From an uncultured Clostridia bacterium (lineage in GTDB: Bacteria; Bacillota; Clostridia; Christensenellales; Pumilibacteraceae): a stretch of 18,915 nt of DNA. Of the stretch, positions 1-7,151 are shown in pieces (position 1 is the first letter of the stretch; each line of letters opens with the position of its first letter). Location: contig CANPYH010000013.1 of NCBI GenBank assembly GCA_947588325.1, forward strand, positions 1 through 18,915. The letters run 5' to 3'. The translations under genes and the position numbers were made by a program. A model generated the notes under the pieces. It ran no database searches. It was not told the origin of the DNA and was given only the letters and a program-made list of their open reading frames with translations.

Positions 1-882
1 CGGCTTATGGACGACCTGCCTCCCTCCCGCGTTCGGGGCAGGCGGAACGTTCGCGAGAGGGGCAGAGAGGAGTATATCTCCCACCTTTTGGGCGAAGCGG
101 AGAATATGCGGCGGTCGGGCGGGGGCGACATAGCGGGTATGCGCGTCCTGCTCGACAATGCGGGCGGTGCGGCGCGAGGTCTGTGCCGAGAGGTGTTTTC
201 GCGGTTAGGCGCGGCTGCCGACGAGCTTTGTTCGGAATGCGGCGGGGACTGCATCAACGTGCGGTGCGGGGCGCTCTGCCCCGAGCACATGGCAGAGGCT
301 GCGAAGAGCGGGGGTTACGACCTCGGTCTGTCCTTCGACGGTGACGCCGACAGGCTTGTGGTATGGCGCAAACGCATTTTGGGCGGCGACGAGGTTATGC
401 TTAACCTCTCCGACTACCTCGGCTGCGGCGAAAAGGTGGTCGGTACCGTCATGACTAACGGCGCGCTCGATCGCGCTCTCGCTTCCCGCGGCAAACTGCT
501 CGTCCGCACCGCCGTCGGGGACAGGAATATCCGCGAAGTTATGCGCGTCGTATCCTCTCGGCTGGGCGGTGAACCGAGCGGGCACTACATACTCGGCGTT
601 CAGCCCACGGGGGACGGACTGCTGTCGGGTATCTCCATCGCCATGCTGCTTGCCCGCGGGGAGCTGGAAACTCTCGAGCTTGATAACAGCCGTCTGGTAT
701 CGCTGCCCTCGACCGACTCGGCGCTCTCGTCGGACAGAATGAAGCGGGCTATAGCCGAGGCGGAGAAGTTGGCTGATCGGGTGGTGGTGCGAATGAGCGG
801 CACCGAGCCCGTTTTGCGCATTCTTGCCGAGGGCGGAGACGTGGACGGCGCGATCGACATAATTATTCGGGCGGCGGAATGA
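1..882 (+). CDS. glmM: Phosphoglucosamine mutase, 5'-truncated by the window edge
   Basis: Converts glucosamine-6-phosphate to glucosamine-1-phosphate in the cytoplasm, on the way to UDP-GlcNAc for peptidoglycan. The reading frame is open to base 1, so the true start and the catalytic phosphoserine domain lie outside the window; the ATG at 7 is internal. Counting from that ATG, the metal loop DGDADR is at 111-116, the GlmM-like TxVGDR segment near 168-172 (RTAVGDR), the sugar-binding loop GEPSGH at 188-193 (family usually GEQSGH) and the phosphate-binding RMSGTEP at 262-268. The stretch between the sugar loop and the SGTEP loop is shorter than in the standard enzyme, so the last domain looks trimmed. 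The stop overlaps the uppP start as ATGA, suggesting translational coupling. Another alpha-D-phosphohexomutase specificity is possible, but the VGDR segment favours GlmM. Confidence 0.85.
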   Translation, partial: RLMDDLPPSRVRGRRNVRERGREEYISHLLGEAENMRRSGGGDIAGMRVLLDNAGGAARGLCREVFSRLGAAADELCSECGGDCINVRCGALCPEHMAEAAKSGGYDLGLSFDGDADRLVVWRKRILGGDEVMLNLSDYLGCGEKVVGTVMTNGALDRALASRGKLLVRTAVGDRNIREVMRVVSSRLGGEPSGHYILGVQPTGDGLLSGISIAMLLARGELETLELDNSRLVSLPSTDSALSSDRMKRAIAEAEKLADRVVVRMSGTEPVLRILAEGGDVDGAIDIIIRAAE

Positions 883-1646
883 ACGCCTTTCAGACGGCAT
901 TTCTCGGCTTTATACAGGGCATGACGGAGTTTCTGCCCGTTTCGAGCAGCGGTCACCTCATACTTATCCGCCGTCTCCTCGGCATTTCGAGCGACTGTCT
1001 CCTCTTCGATATCCTCCTGCACGTCGGCTCCCTCGGCGCGGTGGTTATCTGCCTGCGTCGGGATATTATCTCCCTCTTCCGTCCGCCCTTCAAGCGGCTC
1101 GGACTACTCGCGCTCGCGACCCTTCCCGCGGCTGTCGTCGGATTCTTCGCGGGCGGGTGGATAGACGGCATATTCGGCGGCGGGGCGTGGCTGTGGCTGA
1201 CCTTCGCGGCTACGGGGGTGCTGTTGCTGCTCACGGGCGTAATATGTAAACGCGGACAGAGCGGGCGAGTGGGAGCGAAGCAGGCGGCGGCAATGGGCGT
1301 TATGCAGGCGGTCGCGCTGCTCCCGGGGCTGTCGAGAAGCGGCTCCACTATATTCGGCGGCGTGCTTGCGGGCGGGGACAGAGAAGAGGTTACGCGGTTT
1401 TCCTTCCTTATGAGTGTTCCCGTCATACTCGGCAGCGCCCTCCTCGGTCTGCTCGGCTCGGGCGATATCGTTCTCACCGTGGGGTGGTGGGAGACGGCAT
1501 GCGGTATGGCGGCGGCGTTCGGAAGCAGTCTGCTCACCATCAAGGGTATGCTAAGGCTGGCGCGGCGGGCGAACTATAAGATCCTTGCCGCATATATGTT
1601 CGGCGTAAGCCTGCTCTCTCTCGCGCTCACTCTTGCCGGGATATAG
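879..1646 (+). CDS. uppP: Undecaprenyl-diphosphatase (UppP/BacA family)
   Basis: Membrane enzyme that dephosphorylates undecaprenyl diphosphate, recycling the lipid carrier for peptidoglycan and other surface polymers; the family is linked to bacitracin resistance. The 255-residue protein is almost entirely hydrophobic segments. It has both hallmark motifs: QGMTEFLPVSSSGHL at residues 13-27, with the catalytic Glu (E17) and His (H26), and PGLSRSGST at 149-157 with the conserved Arg (R153). Length is close to the family norm of about 265-280. The start ATG (879) overlaps the glmM stop (ATGA); only a weak GGCGGA-type ribosome site precedes it, fitting coupled translation. It is followed by a probable terminator at 1756-1784, closing the glmM-uppP unit. 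Confidence 0.95.
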   Translation: MNAFQTAFLGFIQGMTEFLPVSSSGHLILIRRLLGISSDCLLFDILLHVGSLGAVVICLRRDIISLFRPPFKRLGLLALATLPAAVVGFFAGGWIDGIFGGGAWLWLTFAATGVLLLLTGVICKRGQSGRVGAKQAAAMGVMQAVALLPGLSRSGSTIFGGVLAGGDREEVTRFSFLMSVPVILGSALLGLLGSGDIVLTVGWWETACGMAAAFGSSLLTIKGMLRLARRANYKILAAYMFGVSLLSLALTLAGI

Positions 1647-1755
1647 CCGCGGAGCGTTGCGCATAATAGGCGGGTAACACCTGCCAAAGCGAAGGGCAAG
1701 GCGATTAACAGTCCGTTGGGTAACGCCGAGCGTTTAACAATCTATCCGATTACCG

Positions 1756-1784
1756 AAGCCGATTGCGGGTGCAGTCGGTTTTTT
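1756..1784 (+). terminator. Rho-independent terminator after glmM-uppP
   Basis: The stem CCGATTG (1759-1765) pairs with CAGTCGG (1772-1778) with one G-T wobble. The loop is CGGGTG and a run of six T follows (1779-1784). Flanking A bases extend the stem into the T run. It lies 110 bases after the uppP stop and before ddl. Confidence 0.7.
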
Positions 1785-1838
1785 CCTGCCCGCACGCTTT
1801 GCCCCTCCGCCGCATAGATAAGTGAGACGGAGGTGAGT

Positions 1839-2930
1839 ATGTCGATAGCGGTACTTTTCGGAGGCAGGTCGTGCGAGCACAATGTCAGCGTGGTAACGGG
1901 GGTGCAGACTCTGCTTGCAATCAAGGCGTTGGATCCACTGCCCATATACATAGACAGGCGGGGGGAGTGGCGGACGGGCAGGGAGTTGTTCGACCTCGAC
2001 CGCGTGAAGGAGTTCGAGCGGCTGAAAAAGGTGTATCCAAGGCCGAGTTCGCGGGGGCTGTATACGGCGCACGGGCGGCGGGTGGCGACTATGGACGTCG
2101 CCCTGCTTTGCACGCACGGACACGGCGGCGAGGACGGGAGTTTGCAGGGGTTATTGGAAATATGCGGGGTGCCGTACACGGGTTCGGGCGTGCTTGCGAG
2201 CGCGCTGTGCATGGATAAACCCATGTTCAAGAGCTTTGCCCGCGCCGAGGGTATACCGACGGTGCCCTACCTCTCCTTTTCCCGCCGTGAGTTTGCCGAG
2301 GACATATACAAGGTCGCGGAGGGGCTTAACGGTATCGGCTACCCTTTTATTGTTAAACCCGCCTGTCTCGGCTCGTCTATCGGGATCGGGATAGCGCGGA
2401 CGGAGGCGGAGTTGGTGGAGACTACGCGAGCCGCCTTCGCTTACGACAGCCGCGTGATTGCCGAGAAGCTGATCGAGAACTTCCGCGAGTTCAATTGCGC
2501 CGCTTTCGGGGGCGACGGGGAAGTGACGGTTAGCGAGGTGGAGGAGCCTGTCGGGTGGAAGGAGTATCTGTCATACAAGGACAAATACGCGGGGGCAAAA
2601 TCCGCCGCCCGCCGACGCTATCCCGCGGATATCCCGACAGCGCTTGCCGAGGAGATTAAGCGGCTGACCGCGCTGGTGTTTAAGAGGGCGGGGCTTTCGG
2701 GCGTTGTTCGGGTGGACTTTATTTACGCCTCGGACGGGACGTTATACTTAAACGAAGTCAACACCATTCCCGGTTCGCTTGCCGCATACTTTTTCAAGCG
2801 GGCGGGACTGCGCGAGACCGACCTCGTACAGCGGCTGGCGGCGCTGGCGAAAAAGCGGAGCGAAGAGGCGGAGCGGTTGACTTATTCCTACGACTTTCCC
2901 GTGCCGAGCGGAAAGGGCGGGCAAAAATAA
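1839..2930 (+). CDS. ddl: D-alanine--D-alanine ligase
   Basis: ATP-grasp ligase that joins two D-alanines for the peptidoglycan stem peptide, in the cytoplasm. In the 363-residue protein the N-terminal GGRSCEHNVS motif (8-17) carries the conserved Glu. HGHGGEDGSLQG (93-104), GVPYTGSGVLAS (110-121), the ATP-binding lysine stretch IVKPACLGSSIGI (171-183) and the metal-binding VDF...LNEVNTIPG (292-312) all follow in order. The loop SYKDKY (245-250) ends in Tyr, as in D-Ala-D-Ala enzymes; D-Ala-D-Lac ligases of the VanA type have His there. I chose ATG 1839 over the in-frame GTG at 1833 because that GTG lies inside the ribosome site GGAGGTGA (1829-1836), which is correctly spaced for 1839. It follows the cell-wall genes glmM and uppP. 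Confidence 0.94.
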   Translation: MSIAVLFGGRSCEHNVSVVTGVQTLLAIKALDPLPIYIDRRGEWRTGRELFDLDRVKEFERLKKVYPRPSSRGLYTAHGRRVATMDVALLCTHGHGGEDGSLQGLLEICGVPYTGSGVLASALCMDKPMFKSFARAEGIPTVPYLSFSRREFAEDIYKVAEGLNGIGYPFIVKPACLGSSIGIGIARTEAELVETTRAAFAYDSRVIAEKLIENFREFNCAAFGGDGEVTVSEVEEPVGWKEYLSYKDKYAGAKSAARRRYPADIPTALAEEIKRLTALVFKRAGLSGVVRVDFIYASDGTLYLNEVNTIPGSLAAYFFKRAGLRETDLVQRLAALAKKRSEEAERLTYSYDFPVPSGKGGQK

Positions 2931-2960
2931 TTGACCTGACGGCGGGAATAATGGTATAAT
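2931..2960 (+). promoter_or_regulatory. SigA-type promoter for icd
   Basis: TTGACC (2931-2936), an 18-base spacer and a perfect TATAAT (2955-2960), with a TGG extended -10 just before it. The -35 begins directly after the ddl stop. A Shine-Dalgarno GGAGG at 2990-2994 precedes the icd ATG. Confidence 0.85.
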
Positions 2961-2998
2961 GTCTGCGTTGAAAGCCGCTTGGCTTAAACGGAGGCATT

Positions 2999-4201
2999 AT
3001 GGCAAAGATTACTTACGACAAACCGATAGTAGAGCTGCAAGGCGACGAGATGACGCGTATTCTCTGGGACTGGATCAAGGAGATACTTATCGAGCCGCAC
3101 GTGTCGCTTAAAACGGAATATTATGACCTCGGGCTCGTCCACCGCGACGAGACGGACGACCGCGTCACCTTCGAGGCGGGCGAGGCTATAAAGCGGTTGG
3201 GCGTGGGCGTTAAGTGCGCCACCATCACCCCAAACGAGCAGAGACGGGAGGAGTACGGACTTAAACGGCTCTATCCCTCTCCCAACGGCACAATCAGGGC
3301 TATTTTGGACGGTACGGTGTTCCGCACCCCTATTCTCGTCAAGGGCATTACCCCATACGTCCCGACCTGGACGAAGCCCATTACCATTGCCCGTCACGCA
3401 TACGGCGACGTATACAAGGCGACGGACGTGCGCGTGGTGGAGGCTGCAAAGGCGGAACTGCTCGTCACCGACAGCGCTGGCAACGAGACTAAATACCCCG
3501 TGTTCGACTTCAAGGGCGCGGGCGTGCTGCAGGGTATGCACAATACCGACAGATCCATATCCGCTTTCGCGCACTCCTGCTTTAACTTCGCGCTCTCGGC
3601 GGGTAAGGACTTGTGGTTCGGCGCAAAGGACACCATATCCAAGGTGTACGACGGGCGGTTCAAGGCTATTTTTGCCGAGATATTCGAGAGCGAGTTCAAG
3701 GATAAGTTCGACAAAGCGGGTATTAAATACGAGTACACCCTCATCGACGACTGCGTTGCGCGGATAATGCGCTCGAGCGGCGGAATGATCTGGGCGTGCA
3801 AGAACTACGACGGCGACGTCATGAGCGATATGCTCGCAACGGCGTTCGGTTCTCTCGCCATGATGTCCAGCGTGCTCGTCTCTCCCGACGGGAATTACGA
3901 GTACGAGGCGGCGCACGGAACCGTTACCCGCCACTACTACAAATACAGAGCGGGCGAGGAGACTTCGACCAACCCCGTCGCTACTATCTTCGCCTGGAGC
4001 GGTGCGCTCGGCAGGCGGGGGGAGACGGAGAATAACAAGCCGCTCATCGACTTTGCCGCAAACCTCGAGCGCGCGACCATCTCCACCATCGAGAGCGGGT
4101 ATATGACGGGCGACCTCGCGTCCATATTCAACGCCGAGGGCATTACGCCTAAAAAACTCAACTCACGCGACTTCCTCAAAGCCATTGCTTCGGAGCTGTA
4201 A
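2999..4201 (+). CDS. icd: NADP-dependent isocitrate dehydrogenase
   Basis: Oxidatively decarboxylates isocitrate to 2-oxoglutarate, giving NADPH and the carbon skeleton for glutamate. The 400-residue protein belongs to the eukaryote-like homodimeric class (as in human IDH1) rather than the E. coli class. Signs are ELQGDEMTRI near the N-terminus, the substrate segment SPNGTIR, KPITIARHAYGDVYKATD, CKNYDGDVMSD with the metal-binding aspartates, and EAAHGTVTRHY...ETSTNP. In that last motif the Arg-His pair corresponds to the residues that hold the NADP phosphate, so I infer NADP rather than NAD. It has its own promoter and terminator, making it monocistronic. No other citrate-cycle gene is in the window, so the role may be mainly glutamate synthesis and NADPH supply. 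Confidence 0.95.
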   Translation: MAKITYDKPIVELQGDEMTRILWDWIKEILIEPHVSLKTEYYDLGLVHRDETDDRVTFEAGEAIKRLGVGVKCATITPNEQRREEYGLKRLYPSPNGTIRAILDGTVFRTPILVKGITPYVPTWTKPITIARHAYGDVYKATDVRVVEAAKAELLVTDSAGNETKYPVFDFKGAGVLQGMHNTDRSISAFAHSCFNFALSAGKDLWFGAKDTISKVYDGRFKAIFAEIFESEFKDKFDKAGIKYEYTLIDDCVARIMRSSGGMIWACKNYDGDVMSDMLATAFGSLAMMSSVLVSPDGNYEYEAAHGTVTRHYYKYRAGEETSTNPVATIFAWSGALGRRGETENNKPLIDFAANLERATISTIESGYMTGDLASIFNAEGITPKKLNSRDFLKAIASEL

Positions 4202-4277
4202 GCGGGCGAGGGCGGCGCGAGCAAGCGCATATAACGCGGTAGGTTAAATTACAAATTGCATATTACAAAGGAAAAGA

Positions 4278-4299
4278 CCCGAGTTTCTCGGGCTTTTTT
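4278..4299 (+). terminator. Terminator of icd
   Basis: The perfect 6-bp stem CCCGAG (4278-4283) / CTCGGG (4287-4292) has a TTT loop and is followed by C and six T (4294-4299). Confidence 0.85.
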
Positions 4300-4347
4300 C
4301 GTCGCGGCGGGGCGGGAAGAGACAAAAAGAAACATTATGTAAAACAG

Positions 4348-4376
4348 GTGACAAAAAGCGATAAGCGTGGTAAAAT
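4348..4376 (+). promoter_or_regulatory. Promoter of the PHP gene, predicting a leaderless mRNA
   Basis: GTGACA (4348-4353), a 17-base spacer and TAAAAT (4371-4376) with a TGG extended -10. Only six bases separate the -10 from the ATG at 4383, so transcription should begin at or beside the A of the start codon. No Shine-Dalgarno site is present upstream. Confidence 0.7.
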
Positions 4377-4382
4377 ACAAAT

Positions 4383-5144
4383 ATGGCATTCACGGGAGAT
4401 TTTCATACCCACTCCGTATACTCTCACGGCAAAGGCTCGGTGGAGGATAACGTGCTGGCGGCAAGGGAGAAGGGATTAAAGGCGGTGGTCATAAGCGATC
4501 ACGGCGTTTGCGTATATCCAAACAATATCCACCCCGCCGACATAAATAACTACCTGCTCGACATAAAGCGTTGCCGCGAAAAATACAAGGACATTACGGT
4601 GCTGTCGGGCGTGGAGGCGAATTTACTCTCCAACGACGGCGATATAGACCTGCCCGAGGAAGCCGAAGATTTTCTCGATTGGATTAACGTGGGCTTTCAC
4701 GCAATACGTATCCCCGACAAGGCGAAGTCCTTTTTCAGCTTCTGGCTGCCCAACGTGACCTTTTCGCCCAATAAGACCGCCCGCATGGCGCGTAACACCG
4801 AGGCGTATATCAAGGCAATGCAGCGGTACAGAGTTAGCGCGGTGGCGCACCCCTTGCGGCAGATCAGTTTGGACCTCAAGGCTTTGGGTGAGGCGGCGAA
4901 GGATTTGGGCGTATATATCGAGATTAACAGCAAGAGCTGTGTGCTCGAACGCCACGATTTTGAGACTTTGTGCAGAACGGGTTGCGAGTTCGTCTGCTCC
5001 TCCGACGCACATTCCCCCGACCAAGTGGGCGACTTCTCCGCCCTTCGCCGCTTCGACGGCGCGGGGCTGGACCGCAAACTCATCGCCAATTGGGACAGGT
5101 TGCCGAATATCCGTCATTATAAAAAGGGCAGGCGGGAGCTTTAA
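4383..5144 (+). CDS. PHP-domain metal-dependent phosphoesterase
   Basis: A 253-residue single-domain PHP protein, a hydrolase fold with a multinuclear metal site acting on phosphate esters. The visible metal ligands match the family: HTHS...SH (H8, H10, H15), ISDHG (H40), SGVEAN (E78), GFHA (H106), VAHPLR (H156) and SSDAH (D208, H210). The spacing and the SHGKGSVEDNV segment resemble stand-alone YcdX-like phosphatases, not the polymerase-linked or histidinol-phosphatase branches, but the substrate is unknown. The start cannot be later, because the first ligand is at residue 8. It is monocistronic, with its own promoter and a terminator at 5284-5316 shared with the convergent gene. Confidence 0.85.
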   Translation: MAFTGDFHTHSVYSHGKGSVEDNVLAAREKGLKAVVISDHGVCVYPNNIHPADINNYLLDIKRCREKYKDITVLSGVEANLLSNDGDIDLPEEAEDFLDWINVGFHAIRIPDKAKSFFSFWLPNVTFSPNKTARMARNTEAYIKAMQRYRVSAVAHPLRQISLDLKALGEAAKDLGVYIEINSKSCVLERHDFETLCRTGCEFVCSSDAHSPDQVGDFSALRRFDGAGLDRKLIANWDRLPNIRHYKKGRREL

Positions 5145-5283
5145 TTAGCGGGTATAACGGATAAGCGAAATTTATTAAGAGAGTCCCTCATAAGCCGATG
5201 TGTCCCAAGCAATGGCGGCAGGCGATGGTATTAAGCAAACTTACACAGTTTACCGCGAAAATAATATTGATTGTAAAAGGATA

Positions 5284-5316
5284 ACCCCCGCAAGGCTCTG
5301 TGCCCGCGGGGGTTTC
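5284..5316 (+). terminator. Strong, probably bidirectional terminator between convergent genes
   Basis: The perfect 8-bp stem ACCCCCGC (5284-5291) / GCGGGGGT (5306-5313) is followed by TTTCT on the + strand. On the - strand the hairpin is followed only by TTATCC-TTTT, so termination of the zinc-ribbon gene at 5388 is possible but weaker. Confidence 0.75.
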
Positions 5317-5387
5317 TCCAAAAAGGGAGGGTAGAAGTTTTTAATTAACAATCGTCCTTTCGGGATCTTCGATATTTTTCGGTGTTC

Positions 5388-5891
5388 TCAGAAGAATATC
5401 CAGAGTATCAGGCTCACACCCGAGACTACCAAGCCGGCTATTGCCATTCCGAGTGAGCCGCGCTGCTTTGCCAACACTACGCCGGGGATACTGAGCGATA
5501 ATCCCGCGATAAGAAAGGCAAAACCGATCCATCTTATGGCGACAGCCACATACGCGAGCGCCACAAGAGTATTCGTGGCAGAGGACGCACCGTAGACCAC
5601 GCCAAGCGCTATAAAGTATGCAGTCCAAGCAAGCGCCGCTCCGACTATTCCCAAGATGAGCCCGACTTTCGCGAATACGTTCTTCTGTTCTCCGTTTACA
5701 TACTGAGGTTGCTGAGCGCTATACCGATCAGAGTCGGGCTGGGGGGGGGGAGCGTAAGCGTCAGATCCAAAATGGTTGTAACGATCGCTGTCGGACTGCC
5801 GAGGTCGCGGCGGTGCATTGACTGCCGTTCCGCAAAACGGGCAATATAACGTCCCGTCTGCAAGTTCTTTTCCGCAATTCGGACAATACAT
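5388..5891 (-). CDS. Zinc-ribbon membrane protein, paralogue 1, with a C10 tract
   Basis: A 167-residue protein of unknown function. Residues 1-22 form a zinc ribbon (cysteines 3, 6, 17, 20). Residues 25-72 are a polar Pro/Gln/Tyr-rich linker with a duplicated DSDRY motif. Residues 75-167 contain about three hydrophobic membrane segments ending in WIFF. The start is the second of two close ATGs: it lies nine bases after AAGGAG and matches the MYCPNCG start of the paralogues; a longer N-terminal reading frame only translates the promoter. Ten consecutive C on the coding strand (5741-5750) encode Pro48-Pro50 in the linker, so a one-base slip would cut off the membrane part. It is closest to paralogue 2. 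Zinc-ribbon plus DUF4190-like proteins of this layout are common in Clostridia without known function. Confidence 0.8.
   Translation of the reverse strand: MYCPNCGKELADGTLYCPFCGTAVNAPPRPRQSDSDRYNHFGSDAYAPPPQPDSDRYSAQQPQYVNGEQKNVFAKVGLILGIVGAALAWTAYFIALGVVYGASSATNTLVALAYVAVAIRWIGFAFLIAGLSLSIPGVVLAKQRGSLGMAIAGLVVSGVSLILWIFF
5741..5750 (-). repeat. Homopolymer tract (C10 on the coding strand) inside paralogue 1
   Basis: Ten G on the + strand in the linker region of the gene at 5388-5891, read as Ala-Pro-Pro-Pro-Gln. The frame is intact as given. It is the longest homopolymer I noticed in any gene of the window, and the other five paralogues do not have it. Confidence 0.9.
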
Positions 5892-5928
5892 TTTCATTTT
5901 CTCCTTGAAGATTTTTATTGATAACCCA

Positions 5929-5957
5929 AGTATAATACAATCGGAAGTGTTTGTCAA
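5929..5957 (-). promoter_or_regulatory. Promoter of paralogue 1
   Basis: On the - strand, TTGACA (5957-5952), a 17-base spacer and TATACT (5934-5929). The spacer is nearly identical to those of paralogues 2 and 3, with one difference from paralogue 2. The predicted leader is about 30 bases and carries AAGGAG. Confidence 0.8.
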
Positions 5958-6021
5958 TGCCTTTGTAAAAATAATCTTTATTGTAAATGTGCTTTGTCGG
6001 GGGAGAACCTTTTTACTACAT

Positions 6022-6150
6022 GCGCGGCGCATAGCACCGCTGATACGCGCGAACCGAGAACATTTCGACACAGTCATTTACGTTTTTAGTAAACTCCTGT
6101 GTCGAAATAACCTCTCTCGCCCGTCTGAGCGGCACTCTCCGCTGCGCTCG
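6022..6150 (+). repeat. Repeat B, copy 1 (long hairpin repeat)
   Basis: About 130 bases matching 9593-9724 in the same orientation. Both begin GCGCGGCGCATAGCACCGCT and share TCATTTACGTTTT and CCCGTCTGAGCGGCACTCTC. Its centre is a long hairpin: ATTTCGACACAG (6062-6073) pairs perfectly with CTGTGTCGAAAT (6097-6108), and TTTAC (6077-6081) pairs with GTAAA (6089-6093) inside it. It has no coding potential that I can support. Confidence 0.75.
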
Positions 6151-6192
6151 GGTTGGTTCGTGTCGGACTTGTGTAAAAGGATAAAGTGATAT

Positions 6193-6394
6193 AACAATCC
6201 CCTCAGTCACGGCTACGCCGTGCCAGCCCCCCTCGACTTCGGGCGGCCACGTTCGTCCCCGACTGTTCGGGGAATATGGGGTTTGTTTTGTATCATTACA
6301 AGGGTGTTTGGTTCTTGCTCGATAATTTGGGTAGCAGGTGGGCCGCCCTTAGTAAGGGGGGCTGTCACCCGATAGGGTGACTGAGGGGATTGTT
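6193..6394. mobile_element. Repeat A, copy 1: ~200-bp MITE-like element with structured inverted ends
   Basis: The ends are inverted copies of AACAATCCCCTCAG, followed by a short hairpin, CAGCCCCCCT, a second small hairpin and GGCGGCC. The left hairpin stem is CACGGC/GCCGTG (6208-6222); the right one, read on the - strand, is TCACCC/GGGTGA (6380-6365). Its ~105-base interior matches that of the copy at 9801-9999, but in the opposite orientation. No transposase or open frame is inside, so it would have to be moved by an enzyme encoded elsewhere. No clear short target duplication abuts the ends. Confidence 0.75.
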
Positions 6395-6488
6395 ACGTTA
6401 ATAACCCGAAAAGTAATTATTTACACGTAAAAGTTGGTCAATACCTTTGTAAAATTCGGCTTGCAAACACCGCTCGCATTCGGCGGTA

Positions 6489-6524
6489 TAAAATAAGCCC
6501 GACCTGTGCGTTTGACAAGTCGGG
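6489..6524 (-). terminator. Terminator of paralogue 2
   Basis: On the - strand, the stem CCCGAC (6524-6519) / GTCGGG (6503-6498) is followed by CTTATTTT. It is near-identical to the terminator at 7804-7839. Confidence 0.7.
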
Positions 6525-6584
6525 TAAATCCTAATAGTGAGCGAATTTTTTAACCGTAACACTCGGTAATTTCGCTAATCGCTC

Positions 6585-7067
6585 TCAGAAGAATATCCAA
6601 AATATTATGCTTACAGCCGAGACTACCAAGCCTGATACCGACATTCCAAAAGAGCCGCGCTGTTTTGCCGATACTACATTCTGGATACCGAGCGTTGTAC
6701 CGATGATCAGGCAGGCAAACCCCATCCATCTTATAGCCGCGACTACTACCATGAGCGCTTCAAGCTGACTTGATGAAGATGAGCCGTTTAATGTTACGCT
6801 TAGCGTTATAAAGAACGCAATCCAGGACAATACCGCTCCGACGATTCCCAAGACAAGCTCGATTATCGCGCACGCATTCCTTTTCTCTCCGCTTACATAC
6901 TGAGGCTGTTGGCTATTTTGATACGGCTGAGCGGGGGCATAGGCGTTAGTCTGTGCGTATGCGCCGTTATCTTCACCGACGGACTGCTGTGCATTGACTG
7001 CCGCTCCGCAATTCGGGCAAAATGACATTCCGTCTACGATTTCATTTCCGCAATTCGGGCAATACAT
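6585..7067 (-). CDS. Zinc-ribbon membrane protein, paralogue 2
   Basis: A 160-residue protein of unknown function, closest to paralogue 1; both share SAKQRGS/LAKQRGS, a GLVVS segment and a WIFF end. It has a zinc ribbon at residues 1-22 (C3, C6, C17, C20), a Gln/Tyr/Ala-rich linker at 25-68, and hydrophobic segments from about residue 72 to the end, probably three helices with a short Ser-rich outer loop. The start ATG follows GAGGAG by nine bases. It has its own promoter (7104-7132) and terminator (6489-6524). By analogy to other zinc-ribbon membrane proteins the ribbon should face the cytoplasm, but neither topology nor partner can be read from the sequence. Confidence 0.8.
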   Translation of the reverse strand: MYCPNCGNEIVDGMSFCPNCGAAVNAQQSVGEDNGAYAQTNAYAPAQPYQNSQQPQYVSGEKRNACAIIELVLGIVGAVLSWIAFFITLSVTLNGSSSSSQLEALMVVVAAIRWMGFACLIIGTTLGIQNVVSAKQRGSFGMSVSGLVVSAVSIIFWIFF

Positions 7068-7103
7068 TTTTATTTTCTCCTCGAAGATTTGATTATTAGT
7101 GCA

Positions 7104-7132
7104 AGTATAATATAATCGGAAGTGTTTGTCAA
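7104..7132 (-). promoter_or_regulatory. Promoter of paralogue 2
   Basis: On the - strand, TTGACA (7132-7127), a 17-base spacer and TATACT (7109-7104). It is nearly identical to the paralogue 1 and 3 promoters across the spacer, though the leader DNA then diverges until the ribosome site. Confidence 0.8.
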
Positions 7133-7151
7133 TACCTTGTTTTTTCCGTTC

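Larger units (their letters stand above)
5892..6584. other. 693-base intergenic region: promoter, repeat B, repeat A, terminator
   Basis: No credible gene. From left to right on the + strand it holds the paralogue 1 promoter (5929-5957), ~50 bases of AT-rich DNA, repeat B (6022-6150), repeat A (6193-6394) and the paralogue 2 terminator (6489-6524). An 18-base segment beginning GTCAAT and ending TTTGTAAAA occurs at 5953-5970 and again at 6437-6454 with one mismatch. It brackets the repeat island like a duplicated insertion target. Confidence 0.75.

Noticed and set aside
1833..1838. GTG start for ddl two codons upstream
   Set aside because: The GTG lies inside the GGAGGTGA ribosome site that serves the ATG at 1839.
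2984..3934. A 316-residue open frame on the - strand across icd
   Set aside because: Shadow of icd in a high-GC region; no ribosome site and no recognisable domain, while the + strand frame is a textbook isocitrate dehydrogenase. The same reasoning applies to long antisense frames over the oxidoreductase, histidine kinase, clc and glf.
5892..6077. N-terminal extension of paralogue 1 (and similarly of 3 and 4)
   Set aside because: The extra residues translate the promoter and ribosome site; their similarity between paralogues 1 and 3 comes from the conserved promoter DNA. The MYCxNCG start is common to all members and correctly spaced from AAGGAG.
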